Assembly: GCA_013423325.1 (NCBI GenBank)
Contig: BLJB01000277.1
Location: 1 to 40,424 of the forward strand
Length of the DNA stretch: 40,424 nucleotides
Direction of reading: 5' to 3'
Origin: Usnea hakonensis
Taxonomy: Eukaryota > Ascomycota > Lecanoromycetes > Lecanorales > Parmeliaceae
Position numbers and translations under genes: made by a program. This document shows positions 21,092-33,000 of this stretch, in pieces (position 1 is the stretch's first letter; every line of letters starts with the position of its first letter). The notes below the pieces were generated by a model that worked only from the letters and a program-made list of their open reading frames with translations, searched no databases and had not been told where the DNA came from.

Positions 21092-22181
21092 ATGTCCAGT
21101 AGCCTCGAGGCTAAAATATGCGTCCTCGGCGCGCAAGGTGCGTTACCAGGTCTGAGGATGACATTCTCTGCTCTGTGGCTGATTGCGTAGGTGTTGGCAA
21201 GACCTCCCTGCTCCATCGTACGTATCTCTGGCATCTCACTTTTGGTCTTTTGCATTTGCCAGAATTGATTTTCGAATTGATCCCAGGTTATGTTAAAGGT
21301 ACTTTCAACCCCCCGAGTGTCACGTCAACTATCGGCGCGTCTTTCCTCACCAAGAGGGTAATTGATGTTGACTCCGGAATCACCGTACGTCTTCAGCTAT
21401 GGGACACGGCTGGTCAGGAGAGATTTAGATCGATTACAAAACTATATTATAGAGGGGCAAGTGCCGTCCTCCTCGTCTACAGTATCATAGATGAAAGCAG
21501 CTTCGAAGAAATGGGCCGGTGGTTGACAGAGATGAGGGAGCATCTTGGGAACGATATTGTTATACATGTGGTCGGAACAAAAAGCGATGTGGTCGCGCAA
21601 GAGCCCAGTCTAAGAAAGATCCCATTCGAGAAATGTATAGCATATGTTGCAGAGAATCTATATCCGCAAAAGGTCTCGACCCCGACATCAAAAAATGATG
21701 GAAGCGCTCGCAGTAGCGGCTTCTGGGGGCAGGAAATTGGTACGTAACTACAAAGTGACTCGTACCACACCCCAAGAAACGTTCCAAGATTGCTCACGAC
21801 AATTCCTCGTGACTTTATTATCATCTCATTGTGTCAAAACTGCTGACTTGGGAAACGTGAAAAGGCTGGGACTGCTGTCATGAGATTAGTGCATCAAATG
21901 GTGAAGGTATTGAAGAAGTTTTCCGCGTTATAACGAGAAAGCTTGTTGAACAAAAGAATAAGAAGGAGCATGAACTGTTGCAGGACCGCAACAGCACACC
22001 AGGTCAGACACGAGGCCAGGGTGGGTACTTTGATGGTTTCTCGGAGATTCAAGGAACTTTCAAATCAAGCAACAAGCGCCAAAGTTGGTTGGGCATCGCT
22101 TCCATACCGGGCGTTGTGAATGGAGAAATGGAAGACGGCGACCGAAGACTTGCTAGAAACAGGAATGGAAAGTGTTGTTGA
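21092..22181 (+). CDS. Rab-family small GTPase with extended C-terminus
   Basis: This is a Ras-superfamily GTPase of the Rab branch, presumably in endosomal or Golgi traffic. The subfamily is uncertain. I read four exons, 21092-21137, 21191-21217, 21287-21739 and 21865-22181, in phase, giving 280 aa, longer than the usual 200-220. Motifs are the P-loop CVLGAQGVGKTS (spanning two introns), switch 1 ending TSTIGASFLTKR, switch 2 LWDTAGQERFRSITKLYYRG, GTKSD in place of NKxD, and EISASNGEGI as the G5 loop. The C-terminus KCC fits double geranylgeranylation. The extra length is a Ser/Thr-rich loop (TPTSKNDGSARSSGFWG) and a long hypervariable tail. Intron 3 (125 nt) is longer than the others. The gene is divergent from the b2-like gene. 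Confidence 0.9.
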
Positions 22182-23119
22182 GAGAATTTCTGATATGTGC
22201 TGGTGAAAAAGCAAGCTTGGGAGTTGGGAGCCCCACTAAATACCTTTGATCCTCCGTACCTCTAAAAACAAATCCCTCCATAGAATGTCCGAGAGCTCCT
22301 ACCGAAAAAGTTTGAATTATATTCTATTGACTTCGAGCTAACCTTAACAGCCTCTTCGGTAGGAGCTCTCTGAAAATCGACGGAGAGGTTTACTCTTCAA
22401 TTCTCTCATTTTCAGGGTGAGACCCGCTGAAATCCCCCTCCCTTTATGGCCGAGCTGAAGTACATCCGAGGGTTTGATTGGTCAGTGATATCTTGGCGCC
22501 CCGGGTTCTATATATAAAGTACGGAGTTCCATTCCGCGTCTTCTATCCTTTGTAGGTAAGTAGGAATGTTACGTATCATTCGTAAGTGAGAGAGCTTCTC
22601 AAATAAAAAAGGGCAAGAAGCCTCTCATATCGTACCAAAGCTAGGTAGATACATGCCCTACTCTGTTTAGTATCTTGATCCTAAACCCTTAGCGGGTTGG
22701 ACTGATCTGTCGGTAGAATACCTAGGTAGTAGAAGTATGTGCGTTGGATTTGGACCGCTCTTGCGGCATGCCATTTCATTTCAATTGATGCGTTTCTAAA
22801 GAACGATATACGACGACCTTAGCAGTTATTAAGTCATCGATGACGTTCCAAGGGTTCCCTCATCTGACTTTTGAAACACCTTTAGCCCATTTGGCATTTC
22901 AAATTTATTCTTGCTGACGAATATACTTGAAACATAAGTTTTGAACTTGCAGTCTAGGCCTCGGCATCGCATCTCGCATCTTGCATCTTGCATCCTCATT
23001 GTTAATATTAATCCTAAGTATGTACTCGGTATAGCATTTGAATCTGACTTGTAGATCTCATCTCCCGTCCCTGAATCCTGCGTCAATATCTTCCTGCTCT
23101 TTGGCCCTAGGTGCCCGCA
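22182..23119. promoter_or_regulatory. Long intergenic region with a stable hairpin
   Basis: This 938-bp gap lies between two plus-strand genes. Near its start is a perfect 16-bp inverted repeat (22291-22306 and 22355-22370). A TATATATAAAG element lies near 22511. A short CATCTTG repeat runs at about 22970-22995, just before the pyrimidine-rich leader of the next gene. No coding frame is recognisable. Confidence 0.5.
22291..22370. repeat. Perfect 16-bp inverted repeat (hairpin)
   Basis: GAGAGCTCCTACCGAA at 22291-22306 pairs exactly with TTCGGTAGGAGCTCTC at 22355-22370 across a 48-nt AT-rich loop. It starts 110 nt after the stop codon of the Rab-type gene. It could be a 3'-end RNA structure, a noncoding RNA stem or a tiny foldback element. 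I cannot tell which. Confidence 0.7.
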
Positions 23120-24837
23120 ATGTCGCTTGACTCTGTCACTGCGTGTGTTGCTTCTCTCTCTTCCACCTACCTTGACGCCATCAAACTCACTCAACAAATC
23201 AATGCTAAAAGAAAATCTCGCAATGCGTCTGGAGAGCCATCGATTGACGTAGCGGACCATGATTTACAGTCGTCACTGGACGGCGGGGAAAGCGCCGTGA
23301 GGAACCAGTATGAACGCACTTATCAATGTTGTGGTGACGCCTTCGCACAAGGCGACCGTACGTTTCCAAGCCACAACCGCCGAGATATATCGCTAAATTC
23401 TGTGAAGAGTTGGCCAGGGATGCGCTGCAAGACATCATTAATCACCTTCAAAGACAAGTCATTGCGGATCTAAAAGCGCACTTGGAGCAAGACAAATTCG
23501 TCGACTTCGTCGCCCTGCAGGACATGTGCGACTCGAGCCAAGATCAAGCCATCCTAATCCTGATGCAGCTTCAACAACGTACCATCACCTTGGGTTCCGT
23601 CGAGGATTTACCTCTAGGTCACCTCAGTATTGTTGGTCGGCTTTCTTCGCCCTCACAAAATGGGGACCAAAGTTTGGAACAAAACGGCAGTTCTGCGACC
23701 CTTTTCACTTCTTTAGACACTTCTAGCTCTAGCCGTAATCCGAATAATGTTACAAATGTCTCCTCATCGCCTCCCATTAGACCAACGATGCCTCCGAGCG
23801 CACTCAGTGCTTCTCAATACTCCCTGCGTCCAGACTCAGCGCGAGAACCCAGAGAGCGAACCAGTACTGATAAAAGACAACTTGCTCAGTACAAGCCAAT
23901 GGCCACTACCGTGACCACAACAGGATTGTTCGGTATTGGCAAAAGGACGAAAGTTGAGCCTGCAGTCAACCTCCCCGAGAACCCTCTCGTCGACGAATAC
24001 TTGGCTGTGGCAATCGAGGATGCAAACAATGAATTATATAGCAACGCTGCGATCAGGTCTAGGACAAACTCAATGAGCACAGCAGTAAGCTCTACATACG
24101 AGTCTGACCACCCAGCTTCCAATACATGGCAAGATTATCACGCCTCAAGCCAACCTCTTTCACGAACACCTACTGACCCTGTCATGTCCCTCGACACCGT
24201 GCGTTACAGTCCATCGCCCAGATTTTCGGGTTCAATACAATCGTTTGATTCTCAGAACCGTGTCTCTGCGACTCCTGGCGAAGGCTCTTTGTCCAATGGG
24301 TTGATCGACTCAATCAACCAAAAAGATCTATTGCCAAGCGAAATGAACAATTTCGCGGGCTTTTGCAAAGGCGCTTGGAGACAGCAGATCGGTGACAGAA
24401 GAAGAGCCTTGGAAGAGAGAGTACGACCTGGGGGTCTGTATAATTTAGCAAAATATTACCAATGCAAACAATGCAAGTTTGAAGGTCGCTTGATACCAGT
24501 TGACAAGAAAAAAAGCGGATTTGATATGCGGGTCTTCAAGCTTGTGCCAGGGATACAATTCCGCTGGGAGTTCATGTTCAAAAGTCATATCCAAGTTAAG
24601 CAGGCCTGCTCAGACCCTACAAAAGCCAACTTTGGATGCATATTCTGCTGCGCTGATGGTAGGCGTACGCCAATGTTTGAAGGTATTCAGGCATTCATGA
24701 ACCATCTGATAAAACACAGGGAATGTCTTCCGACTGGAGAGGTGCTGTACAGAATGAATTGCCTTGTGGGGAAGCAAGCCACGATTGACGAGGATTTTGA
24801 TATCAATATCACCAGCATCGAGGGAGCGAAGACATAG
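23120..24837 (+). CDS. Hypothetical fungal protein with Cys/His-rich C-terminal domain
   Basis: I do not recognise the family. Two exons, 23120-23357 and 23408-24837, are joined by a 50-nt intron (GTACGT donor, GCTAAAT branch region, acceptor GAAG), giving 555 aa. The N-terminal 160 residues look helical (SLSSTYLDAIKLTQQINAKR, LQDIINHLQRQVIADLKAHL). The middle is Ser/Thr/Pro-rich and probably disordered, with VDEYLAVAIEDANNELYSNA inside it. The last 150 residues are compact: EMNNFAGFCKGAWRQQIGDR, YYQCKQCKFEGRLIP, FRWEFMFKSHI, FGCIFCCADGRRTP and FMNHLIKHREC. The two CxxC pairs plus His and Cys could form one or two zinc sites. No signal peptide or membrane segment is seen. The role is unknown. 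Confidence 0.85.
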
Positions 24838-25567
24838 TGCGAGAGGAGAGCAGTTTTGGTGGCGACCTTTTGCAGTTGACCGCCCTCTATCTCGAACGGG
24901 ACAAGACTCCGCTGATATCGTCGGAATCGGTGCTTTCACAGCGCCACAGATCTAGCTGCAATCTGATACATGTTTTGGTCAGGACTACGCTGGACGACAT
25001 TCGACTGGTTCAAAGCAGGAGCCACAAAGAGCTACTGATTTCCGGCCCAAGTCGCAGAAGCAGATGTGTGTATAGCCCGTTATCGAATTAGTGTCTAGGC
25101 CACAGGTTGGCAGGTATCCTAGCATCGCCAATTTGAAAAGAACCACATTTACTAATCAGCCCTATTGGTTAGTAATTAATACCTTATGCTATTGACATGA
25201 GTGGGTTGTGATTTTATTTTGGGAATCCACACGCTGGGAAATCAGGCTAGCTGTGGCGGGTACAAGAAATTTGGATCATATGAAAGTATACAGAGTCAAA
25301 AATGCTAAGCTTTTTGTTATTCGCTTTTTTGGACTGGCCATCATGTCTCGTCTTCATTATGATGGAATCAAGCGCCGATACACGTATGTGTCTACGCTAC
25401 AAAGCAACAATTCGGGAAGAGGCCCGCGGTAATGATGTTGAGGAGAACATGCCAAGCTGCACTTGGACGGCTTATCTTTGTACTAAGCATCAAAGATGTA
25501 ATAAGACTTCCAGAGCACACTGATCGGAGGTGTGGCTTTTCGGCCACGCTATGAGCAGTACGGAATT
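24838..25567. other. Convergent intergenic region
   Basis: This 730-bp gap lies between the stop codons of the Cys/His-rich protein gene and YKT6, long for a convergent gap here. It holds short accidental open frames. I see no repeat, tRNA or conserved protein pattern. Confidence 0.45.
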
Positions 25568-26432
25568 TTACATGATTATACAACAAGAGTTTTGCTGCTT
25601 TGCCTGTTCTATAGGAAGAGAATGTCAGTCCAATGTTCAACATTCCATCAAGTGGAATGTATGTGACGCTTACTATAAAACATTTTCGACTGAGCGCTAA
25701 GCCCGTCACTCTTCTCGACCAAGCTATCAATCTTTTCCCCTCTCTCTAAAACACTCTCAATCGTCTTATGCAGCACAATCTTTGTTTCATCCAATTCTTT
25801 CTGGATCTTCATTATGCTGTCCGCTTGTTGCGGATCCTGATATTTCTCGAGGAATCCCTTGAGCTGTGGAAAGGATAGGCTAGGGTTGGAGTTGGCGAAG
25901 GCGGAGCGAGGATATTGGGAGAGAAATTCGTCGACGACTTTGGAAAGCAGTTGATGTGCAACAAGGGCAGGATAGTCGGGATCACTGATTATAATTCCGG
26001 CGACACCCTCTGAACGACCATAGGCATGGAATGTGTAGGATGGAATGGCACGTCAGCTAAAATTCAAATCGGCAGGGAGATGGCCATGGGACCGCTACTA
26101 GGGCTTTTGGGGCAGTACATTTCTCTTCAACGTCTTGCCTCTGACCGGGCTTTGTTCGTTCTGCAACTGTCTTGCTGAACAAAGACATGAACTGGCCATA
26201 ACTGAGACCCAATGAGCCATCAGCCCGGGACGAAGTCTCAGAGCACGGTAGAATTCCATACTTTTCTCTTGTGAATCTCGAATAGCTGCTGAGATCTTTC
26301 TCAACGCATAGCTCGTGCGCTGGTTTGCTCTCATTCTTGAGGATCTTTAGAGTAGGCATCAGCATTGACGCAGTCGAACGACGGACACAGTAGGAGGAGC
26401 TAGCTACTCACGCCAATGTAGAAAATTTTCAT
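25568..26432 (-). CDS. YKT6: Prenylated R-SNARE Ykt6
   Basis: Ykt6 is a longin-domain R-SNARE used in several fusion steps (ER-Golgi, endosome-vacuole, autophagosome). Exon blocks are 26412-26432, 26262-26344, 26119-26201, about 25674-26029 and 25568-25608. The longin domain reads MKIFYIG, ILKNESKPAHELCVEKDLSS, FTRENYGQFMSLFSKTVAER, YTFHAYGRSEGVAGIIISD and PALVAHQLLSKVVDEFLSQY. The SNARE helix follows: DSIMKIQKELDETKIVLHKT and ERGEKIDSLVEKSDGLSAQS, with the central Arg. The end NSCCIIM gives a palmitoylation Cys and a CIIM farnesylation box. The third intron has a GTACTG donor at 26118 and a GCTGAC branch site, but no AG acceptor before YTFHAYG, and a TGA lies in frame just upstream. The gene is divergent from SLH1. 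Confidence 0.92.
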
Positions 26433-27074
26433 TTTGATCAAATTCTAGAAGGTATTGTGGTCTGTAAGAGGAGAGAATACTAGAGATGGACGATTATGAA
26501 AATGTCGTGAGTGGTATTTATGAGATTACGTTTACTGTAATGTTCATAGTACGTTACTTTTTAGTTTTTGCAGAAAGCTTGCGAATTGCTTGGCGAGAAA
26601 ATCGAGAAAATCACCTCCTCGCCACCCGAAATGGTACATTGCCAAGACCGAGGGGACATTGCTATTCTAGGTCAATTGTACAGCTCTATAATTACAACGA
26701 ATCTTGAAAAAAACTCAATATTAATGTTCGTCGCCTCTTACTAAGGATCTTAGCCCTATAAAAAAAAATTAAATAATAATGATGTTGATAAAAGACAACA
26801 ATGTACCACCATTTCGGGTGGTGAGGGGGTGATTTTCCGAAAAAAAGTGCCAAGCAATTCGCAAGCTTTCTGCATAAGCTAATTAATTCAAGCTTTTTGG
26901 GGGTCATCTCATCATAAACCTGCAAGTTGGGTCATACTCGAATTTTGATCGCCAGTCCGCTAGAAGCCATTTTGTTGGCTCTTGAACAGCCATGGACAGA
27001 TGAAAATAGCTCGGGCAAAGTCTCATGCTAGCCACTTGTCTATATCTCCCTTCAATTGTCACCAAAGCCACATC
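26433..27074. promoter_or_regulatory. Divergent promoter YKT6 / SLH1, interrupted by a foldback repeat
   Basis: This 642-bp region between divergent starts contains the foldback repeat at 26570-26873, which takes up about half of it. Poly-A and AT-rich tracts lie in the loop. The open frames here overlap the repeat and look accidental. Confidence 0.5.
26570..26873. repeat. Foldback element with about 72-nt inverted arms
   Basis: The left arm 26570-26641 and the right arm 26799-26873 are inverted copies. The outer 25 bases are identical, starting GCAGAAAGCTTGCGAATTGC. The inner parts (AAAATCACC, CCACCCGAAATGG, GGTACATTG) match with a few mismatches and gaps. The loop is 157 nt and AT-rich. 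The arms make a terminal-inverted-repeat structure of about 304 bp, the size of a MITE. No transposase frame and no clear target-site duplication are seen. Confidence 0.8.
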
Positions 27075-30000
27075 ATGTCACCCTCACTTGGCAGTGCGGA
27101 GTTGGAATGGCTAGACCAGTATGCGGCGCTGCGGCGAACCTTGGCCGAGTTGAAAATAGAGCAGCCAAATGGTGAAATAAAAGGATATGGACATGACTTG
27201 ATGCCTGATGAGGAGGATCTTACGAGCGCCAGTAGCGTGGATGACTTGTGGAATGTCTTCAGCGACGACGAACTGGACGGAGTATACAGCAGTGACGTGT
27301 TCAATGGTATTACAGATCTTCCAGATGGTGAAACTAAGTCTACACACACATATGGACGAGAATGGCTCAGGAGCAAGTGCCTTACTTTGGCGAGCAAGGA
27401 ATCGAGCATGGGTGCAGGGGAGCTACAGCAACAAGTGTCCGCCATGTTGGCATCGGATATAGAAGGTCTACATATTGGGATTTTGTCATGTCCAGAGACT
27501 GACTAACGCCAGATGACGAACTTCAAATATTGCTTGCAGACATTTTGGGCTACAATGACCTCGAGTTTGTTATAGAAATAATAGCTCACCGCCGTCAGGT
27601 GTTATCGGAAAGTTACGATGATCAGGATCCTGTGAACGGGGTATTGAGTCATCTCCAGAGTAGAGAGCAAAGGGAGCAAGCTCTACGACGACTGGATCAT
27701 GAGCATAAGACAGCAGGCCTTGAGCCAGCGCAGAATCGTAACGGTCCTCGGTATCCGCACGTGTACAAAGTCCACTCCGCCGGGAACACTTTGGTTGTGG
27801 GAGGTCGCAAGTATGCGTTACCTGAAGGTAGCAAGAGAATAGAACATGAAAAGTATGAAGAATACTCAATTCCTGCGGCAAAGGTGGGTACATTGAGTGA
27901 TGATAGAAAGCTCGTTGAGATTTCTGAGATGGACGGTTTGTGCAGAAGAACGTTTGAAGGGTACAAGACCCTGAACCGCATGCAAAGTTTGGTGTATCCA
28001 GTTGCGTATAAGACAAACGAGAACATGTTAATATGTGCTCCTACTGGTGCTGGTAAAACAGATGCTGCCATGCTTGCAATTCTCAACGCAATCAGCCATA
28101 ACGTTGCCCCCAGTCCCATGGGTGAGCCCGATGCCTTGGAATTTCTCGTCAATTTTGAAGACTTCAAGATCATCTACGTGGCTCCAATGAAGGCGTTGGC
28201 AGCTGAGATTACCGAAAAACTTGGGAGGCGTCTTGCTTGGTTGGGGATCCGAGTTCGTGAATTTACCGGAGATATGCACTTGACAAAGAAAGAGATTGCC
28301 CAAACTCAGATGATTGTGACTACCCCTGAGAAATGGGATGTTGTCACCCGCAAGAGTACTGGCGATACCGAGCTTGTACAGAAAGTACGACTGCTCATAA
28401 TAGATGAAGTGCACATGCTTCATGATGAAAGGGGCGCCGTATTAGAGTCTCTTGTTGCTCGAACAGAGAGGCAGGTCGAAAGTACACAGTCGCTCATCCG
28501 GGTCGTCGGCCTTTCTGCCACATTGCCCAATTATGTTGACGTTGCAGACTTTCTCAAGGTAAATCGCATGGCGGGGTTATTCTACTTTGATGCCTCGTTC
28601 CGTCCAGTGCCTCTCGAGCAACATTTCATTGGCGTCAAAGGAAAACCAGGAACCAAATCATCTCGTGACAATATTGACCAGACGGCTTTCGAGAAAGTCA
28701 AGGAAATGCTAGAACGTGGGCATCAGATCATGGTCTTCGTACATTCCAGGAAAGATACTGTCAATACCGCGAGGACATTCGTGCAGATGGCTCAGGCTCA
28801 GCAATGCTCGGACTTATTCGACTGTCAAGCGGTGGACGGGTTTGCAACAGCAATTAAAGATCTGAAGAACACCAAGGGACGAGAGCTGAGGGAACTTGTC
28901 CCTAAGGGCTTCGGTACTCACCACGCTGGGATGCCAAGATCTGATCGAAACCGAGTCGAACAGCTCTTCAAACACGGGCATATCGCTGTGCTTTGCTGTA
29001 CAGCGACACTCGCATGGGGTGTCAATCTACCGGCTGCTGCGGTCATCATCAAAGGGACCCAGTTGTACAGCGCACAAGAAGGTACATTTATCGACCTTGG
29101 CATCTTAGACGTTCTGCAAATATTCGGGCGTGCTGGTCGACCGCAATTCCAAGCTACTGGCATCGGCTTTATCTGCACCACTTATGACAGGCTAGACCAC
29201 TATCTGTCCGCAGTGACTCAACAGCAGCCAATCGAATCGAAGCTTTCTCGAAAATTAGTGGACAATTTAAACGCAGAAATTTCTTTGGGCACTGTGACTT
29301 CCATTCCCGAGGCCGTCCAATGGCTTGGTTACTCTTACCTCTTTGTGCGAATGCAGCGTAACCCATTGACATATGGCATCGACTGGGCCGAGATTCGTGA
29401 TGATCCCCATCTTGTTCAACGAAGGCGAAAGTTGACCATTGATGCAGCGCTTGTGCTGCAGCAGAGCCAAATGATTATCTTTAATGAATCAACGGAGGAG
29501 CTTCGGGCCAAGGATGTTGGTAGGATTGCAAGTCAGTACTATATCTTACAAACAAGCATTGAGATCTTCAATACGATGATGAGGGCGAGAGCCACTGAAA
29601 AAGATGTACTCAAAATGATCAGTATGAGCGGCGAGTTCGACAATGTTCAATCCCGCAACGAGGAGTCAATGGAGCTTACAAGACTGAGGGAGGAATCACT
29701 GCATTACGACATAGCGGGGACCAACGACGACTCATCAGCTAAAACAAATATCTTGCTCCAATCCTACATCTCCAAGGCTCGTATAGATGATTTCGCTCTC
29801 GTTTCCGACACGGCGTACATAGCCCAGAACGCTGCAAGGATATGTCGAGCGCTATTCATGATAGCCCTTACCAGAAGATGGGGTCATCAGTGTCTAATCA
29901 TACTCTCTCTTTGCAAGTCGATTGAGAAGCAGATCTGGCCCGTTCAGCATCCGTTTCACCAATTCGACCTTCCTCAAACTATCTTGAAGAATCTTGACGA

Positions 30001-33000
30001 AAAGTCAGGTGCCTCTTCTGTTGGGTCTTTACGAGACATGGAGTCTGCAGAAATTGGCCAGTTGGTCCATAATAATGGGATGGGTCATATAATCTCAAAG
30101 CTCTTGGACAATTTCCCAACCTTGACCGTTGAAGCCGAAATTGCCCCTTTGAATCGCGATGTCCTTCGCGTACGTCTCTACCTCACTGCCGATTTTCGCT
30201 GGAACGACAGACACAATGGCACGTCGGAATCATATTGGATTTGGGTCGAAAATTCGGAGACTTCGGAAATTTATCATCACGAGTATTTTATTTTGACACG
30301 CAAGAAACTCCACGACGACCACGAGCTGAATTTTACCATTCCTCTGTCGGATCCTTTGCCCACACAGATCTATGTGCGAGCCGTCTCAGACCGATGGCTG
30401 GGTGCAGAAACTGTTACTCCAGTGTCCTTCCAGCATCTGATCAGGCCTGACACGGAAAGCATCTATACAGATTTGCTAGATCTTCAACCGCTTCCGGTCA
30501 GCGCTTTAAAAAATCCCCTGCTCGAAGACATCTATGGGCAACGATTCTCATTTTTCAATCCAATGCAGACCCAGATCTTCCATACTCTTTATCACACGTC
30601 CGCAAACGTGCTGCTCGGTTCTCCAACCGGTAGTGGAAAGACAGTCGCTGCAGAATTGGCTATGTGGTGGGCTTTTCGCGAGAAGCCTGGATCCAAAGTC
30701 GTTTATATTGCGCCAATGAAGGCACTGGTGCGAGAAAGAGTGCAAGACTGGCGCAAACGCTTGACCCGGCAGATGGGCCTCAAACTTGTCGAGCTGACTG
30801 GAGACAATACACCAGATACCCGGACCATTCGAAATGCTGATATCATTATCACTACGCCTGAAAAGTGGGACGGTATAAGCCGTAGTTGGCAAACTAGGAG
30901 CTACGTCCGCCAAGTGAGCTTGGTGATCATTGACGAGATTCATCTACTTGGAGGTGATCGAGGGCCGATTTTGGAGATCATCGTTTCCCGTATGAATTAC
31001 ATCGCTTCTCAATCCAGAGGTTCTGTGCGACTAATTGGAATGTCGACTGCTTGTGCCAATGCCACGGATTTGGGAAATTGGCTAGGTGTCAAAGAAGGAC
31101 TCTTCAATTTCCGACATTCAGTCAGGCCGGTACCGCTTCAGATATTCATAGATGGGTTTCCAGAGCAACGTGGCTTCTGCCCCCTCATGCAGTCGATGAA
31201 TCGCCCAACTTTCTTAGCAATAAAGACCCATTCACCCGAAAAGCCGGTCATTGTGTTTGTTGCTTCCCGTAGGCAAACGCGCTTAACAGCGAAGGACTTG
31301 ATCAATTTTTGTGGCATGGAGGACAACCCACGCCGGTTTGTACGGATGTCAGAAGATGACCTACAGCTCAACTTATCAAGGGTTAAAGACGAGGCTCTTC
31401 GAGAGGCTCTGAGTTTCGGCATTGGTCTGCACCACGCCGGGTTGGTAGAAGCTGACAGGCAATTAGCCGAAGAATTGTTTGCCAACAACAAGATTCAAAT
31501 ACTTGTGGCGACGTCTACGCTTGCTTGGGGTGTCAACTTGCCGGCGCATCTAGTCGTAGTTAAGGGTACTCAATACTTTGATGCTAAAATCGAGGGGTAT
31601 AAAGACATGGATCTGACCGATGTGTTACAAATGTTAGGGCGGGCAGGACGGCCACAATTTGATACTTCGGGTATCGCCCGTATCTTCACCCAGGAGGCTA
31701 AAAAGGCTTTCTATAAGCATTTCCTACACACGGGGTTTCCTGTGGAGTCTTCCCTGCACAATGTTCTTGACAACCACTTCGGCGCTGAGGCTTCTGCGGG
31801 CACGATTGGTACCAAGCAAGATGCGCTTGATTATCTTACATGGACTTTCTTCTTTCGCCGATTACATAAAAACCCATCTTATTACGGCCTTGAAATATCG
31901 TCCGAAGAGCACAACACGATCGCAGCACAGCAGCTGGCCAATGAGTACATGGTTGAGCTTGTCGACAAGTCTTTGGGGGAATTGGAGGAATCGGGATGTA
32001 TTTCCCTGCACTCTAATGGCGATCTCACCTCGTCTCCCCTTGGTAAGATCATGAGTTATTACTATTTATCTCACAAGACTATCCGACACTTATTAAAGCA
32101 AGCGAAAAGAGAGGCGACTTTTGAGGACGTACTGGCTTGGATCTGCGGTGCGACTGAATTTGATGAGCTTCCTGTACGGCATAATGGTAAGTCACATCAA
32201 TTTCTGTCTTCTGTCTACCACCACTTCCGAATTCTGTCAGCGGCTCAAGAGACGAGTGCTGGAGGAGTACTTGGGAAAACGCCAAATCACGATAAGAAAG
32301 ACTCGAGTCAAACAGAAGAGACCCAAACCAAGAGTACATGCCCTACTGAAAAGGTCAGAAGGATAACATAGTAGGAGTAACGGAGCTCCGAAAGGAGTAG
32401 GCAGTAAAGGGTCTTGTCGCACACATTTTTGTCTTAAAGAAGGGGGCTCACGTGTTAATGTTCGCTTGCAGAAGATTTAATCAACGTCGAATTGTCAAAG
32501 AACTTACCATTAAACGCTGAAACCCTTGGCCTTCCGATGTGGGACCCTCACGTCAAAGCATTCCTTCTCCTCCAGGCCTATTTTTCCCGAATCGAACTAC
32601 CAATCTCCGACTACGTTGGCGACCAGAACTCGGTCCTAGACCAAAGTGTACGTGTTATTCAAGCTTCCATAGATGTGTTGACCGAGCTAGGCTACCTGTC
32701 AAGTTGCACCATGATGGTTACTTTGCTACAGTGCATCAAGTCGGCGCGCTGGCCATTCGATGGGCCCTTGTCTATCTTTCCTGGCGTGAACACAGACAAG
32801 GGAGGGACTCGAGGAAAAGTTGCAGCGTCACAACCTCTTTCACTGGCGCAGATTCACAACGTTGGCAAATCCTTTCTTTCCGAAGTCTTCAAAAGTCTTG
32901 GCGTTCCTCACGAACTTGAGTCTCAAGTCGAGAAAGCAGTTGCGACACTCCCAAACCTCGGCGTCAATGTCATTGATGTCAACGCCCTTGGCCTCACCGT

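Noticed and set aside
22415..22432. GACCCGCTGAA word resembling the start of large-subunit rRNA
   Set aside because: Only about ten bases match and the surrounding sequence is not ribosomal.
26486..26707. 73-codon open frame in the YKT6/SLH1 gap
   Set aside because: It overlaps the left arm of the foldback repeat and shows no protein-like conservation pattern.
32121..32366. Alternative-frame basic open frame in the last part of SLH1 exon 2 and its intron
   Set aside because: It is a shadow of the SLH1 frame and the intron; no start context or similarity supports it.
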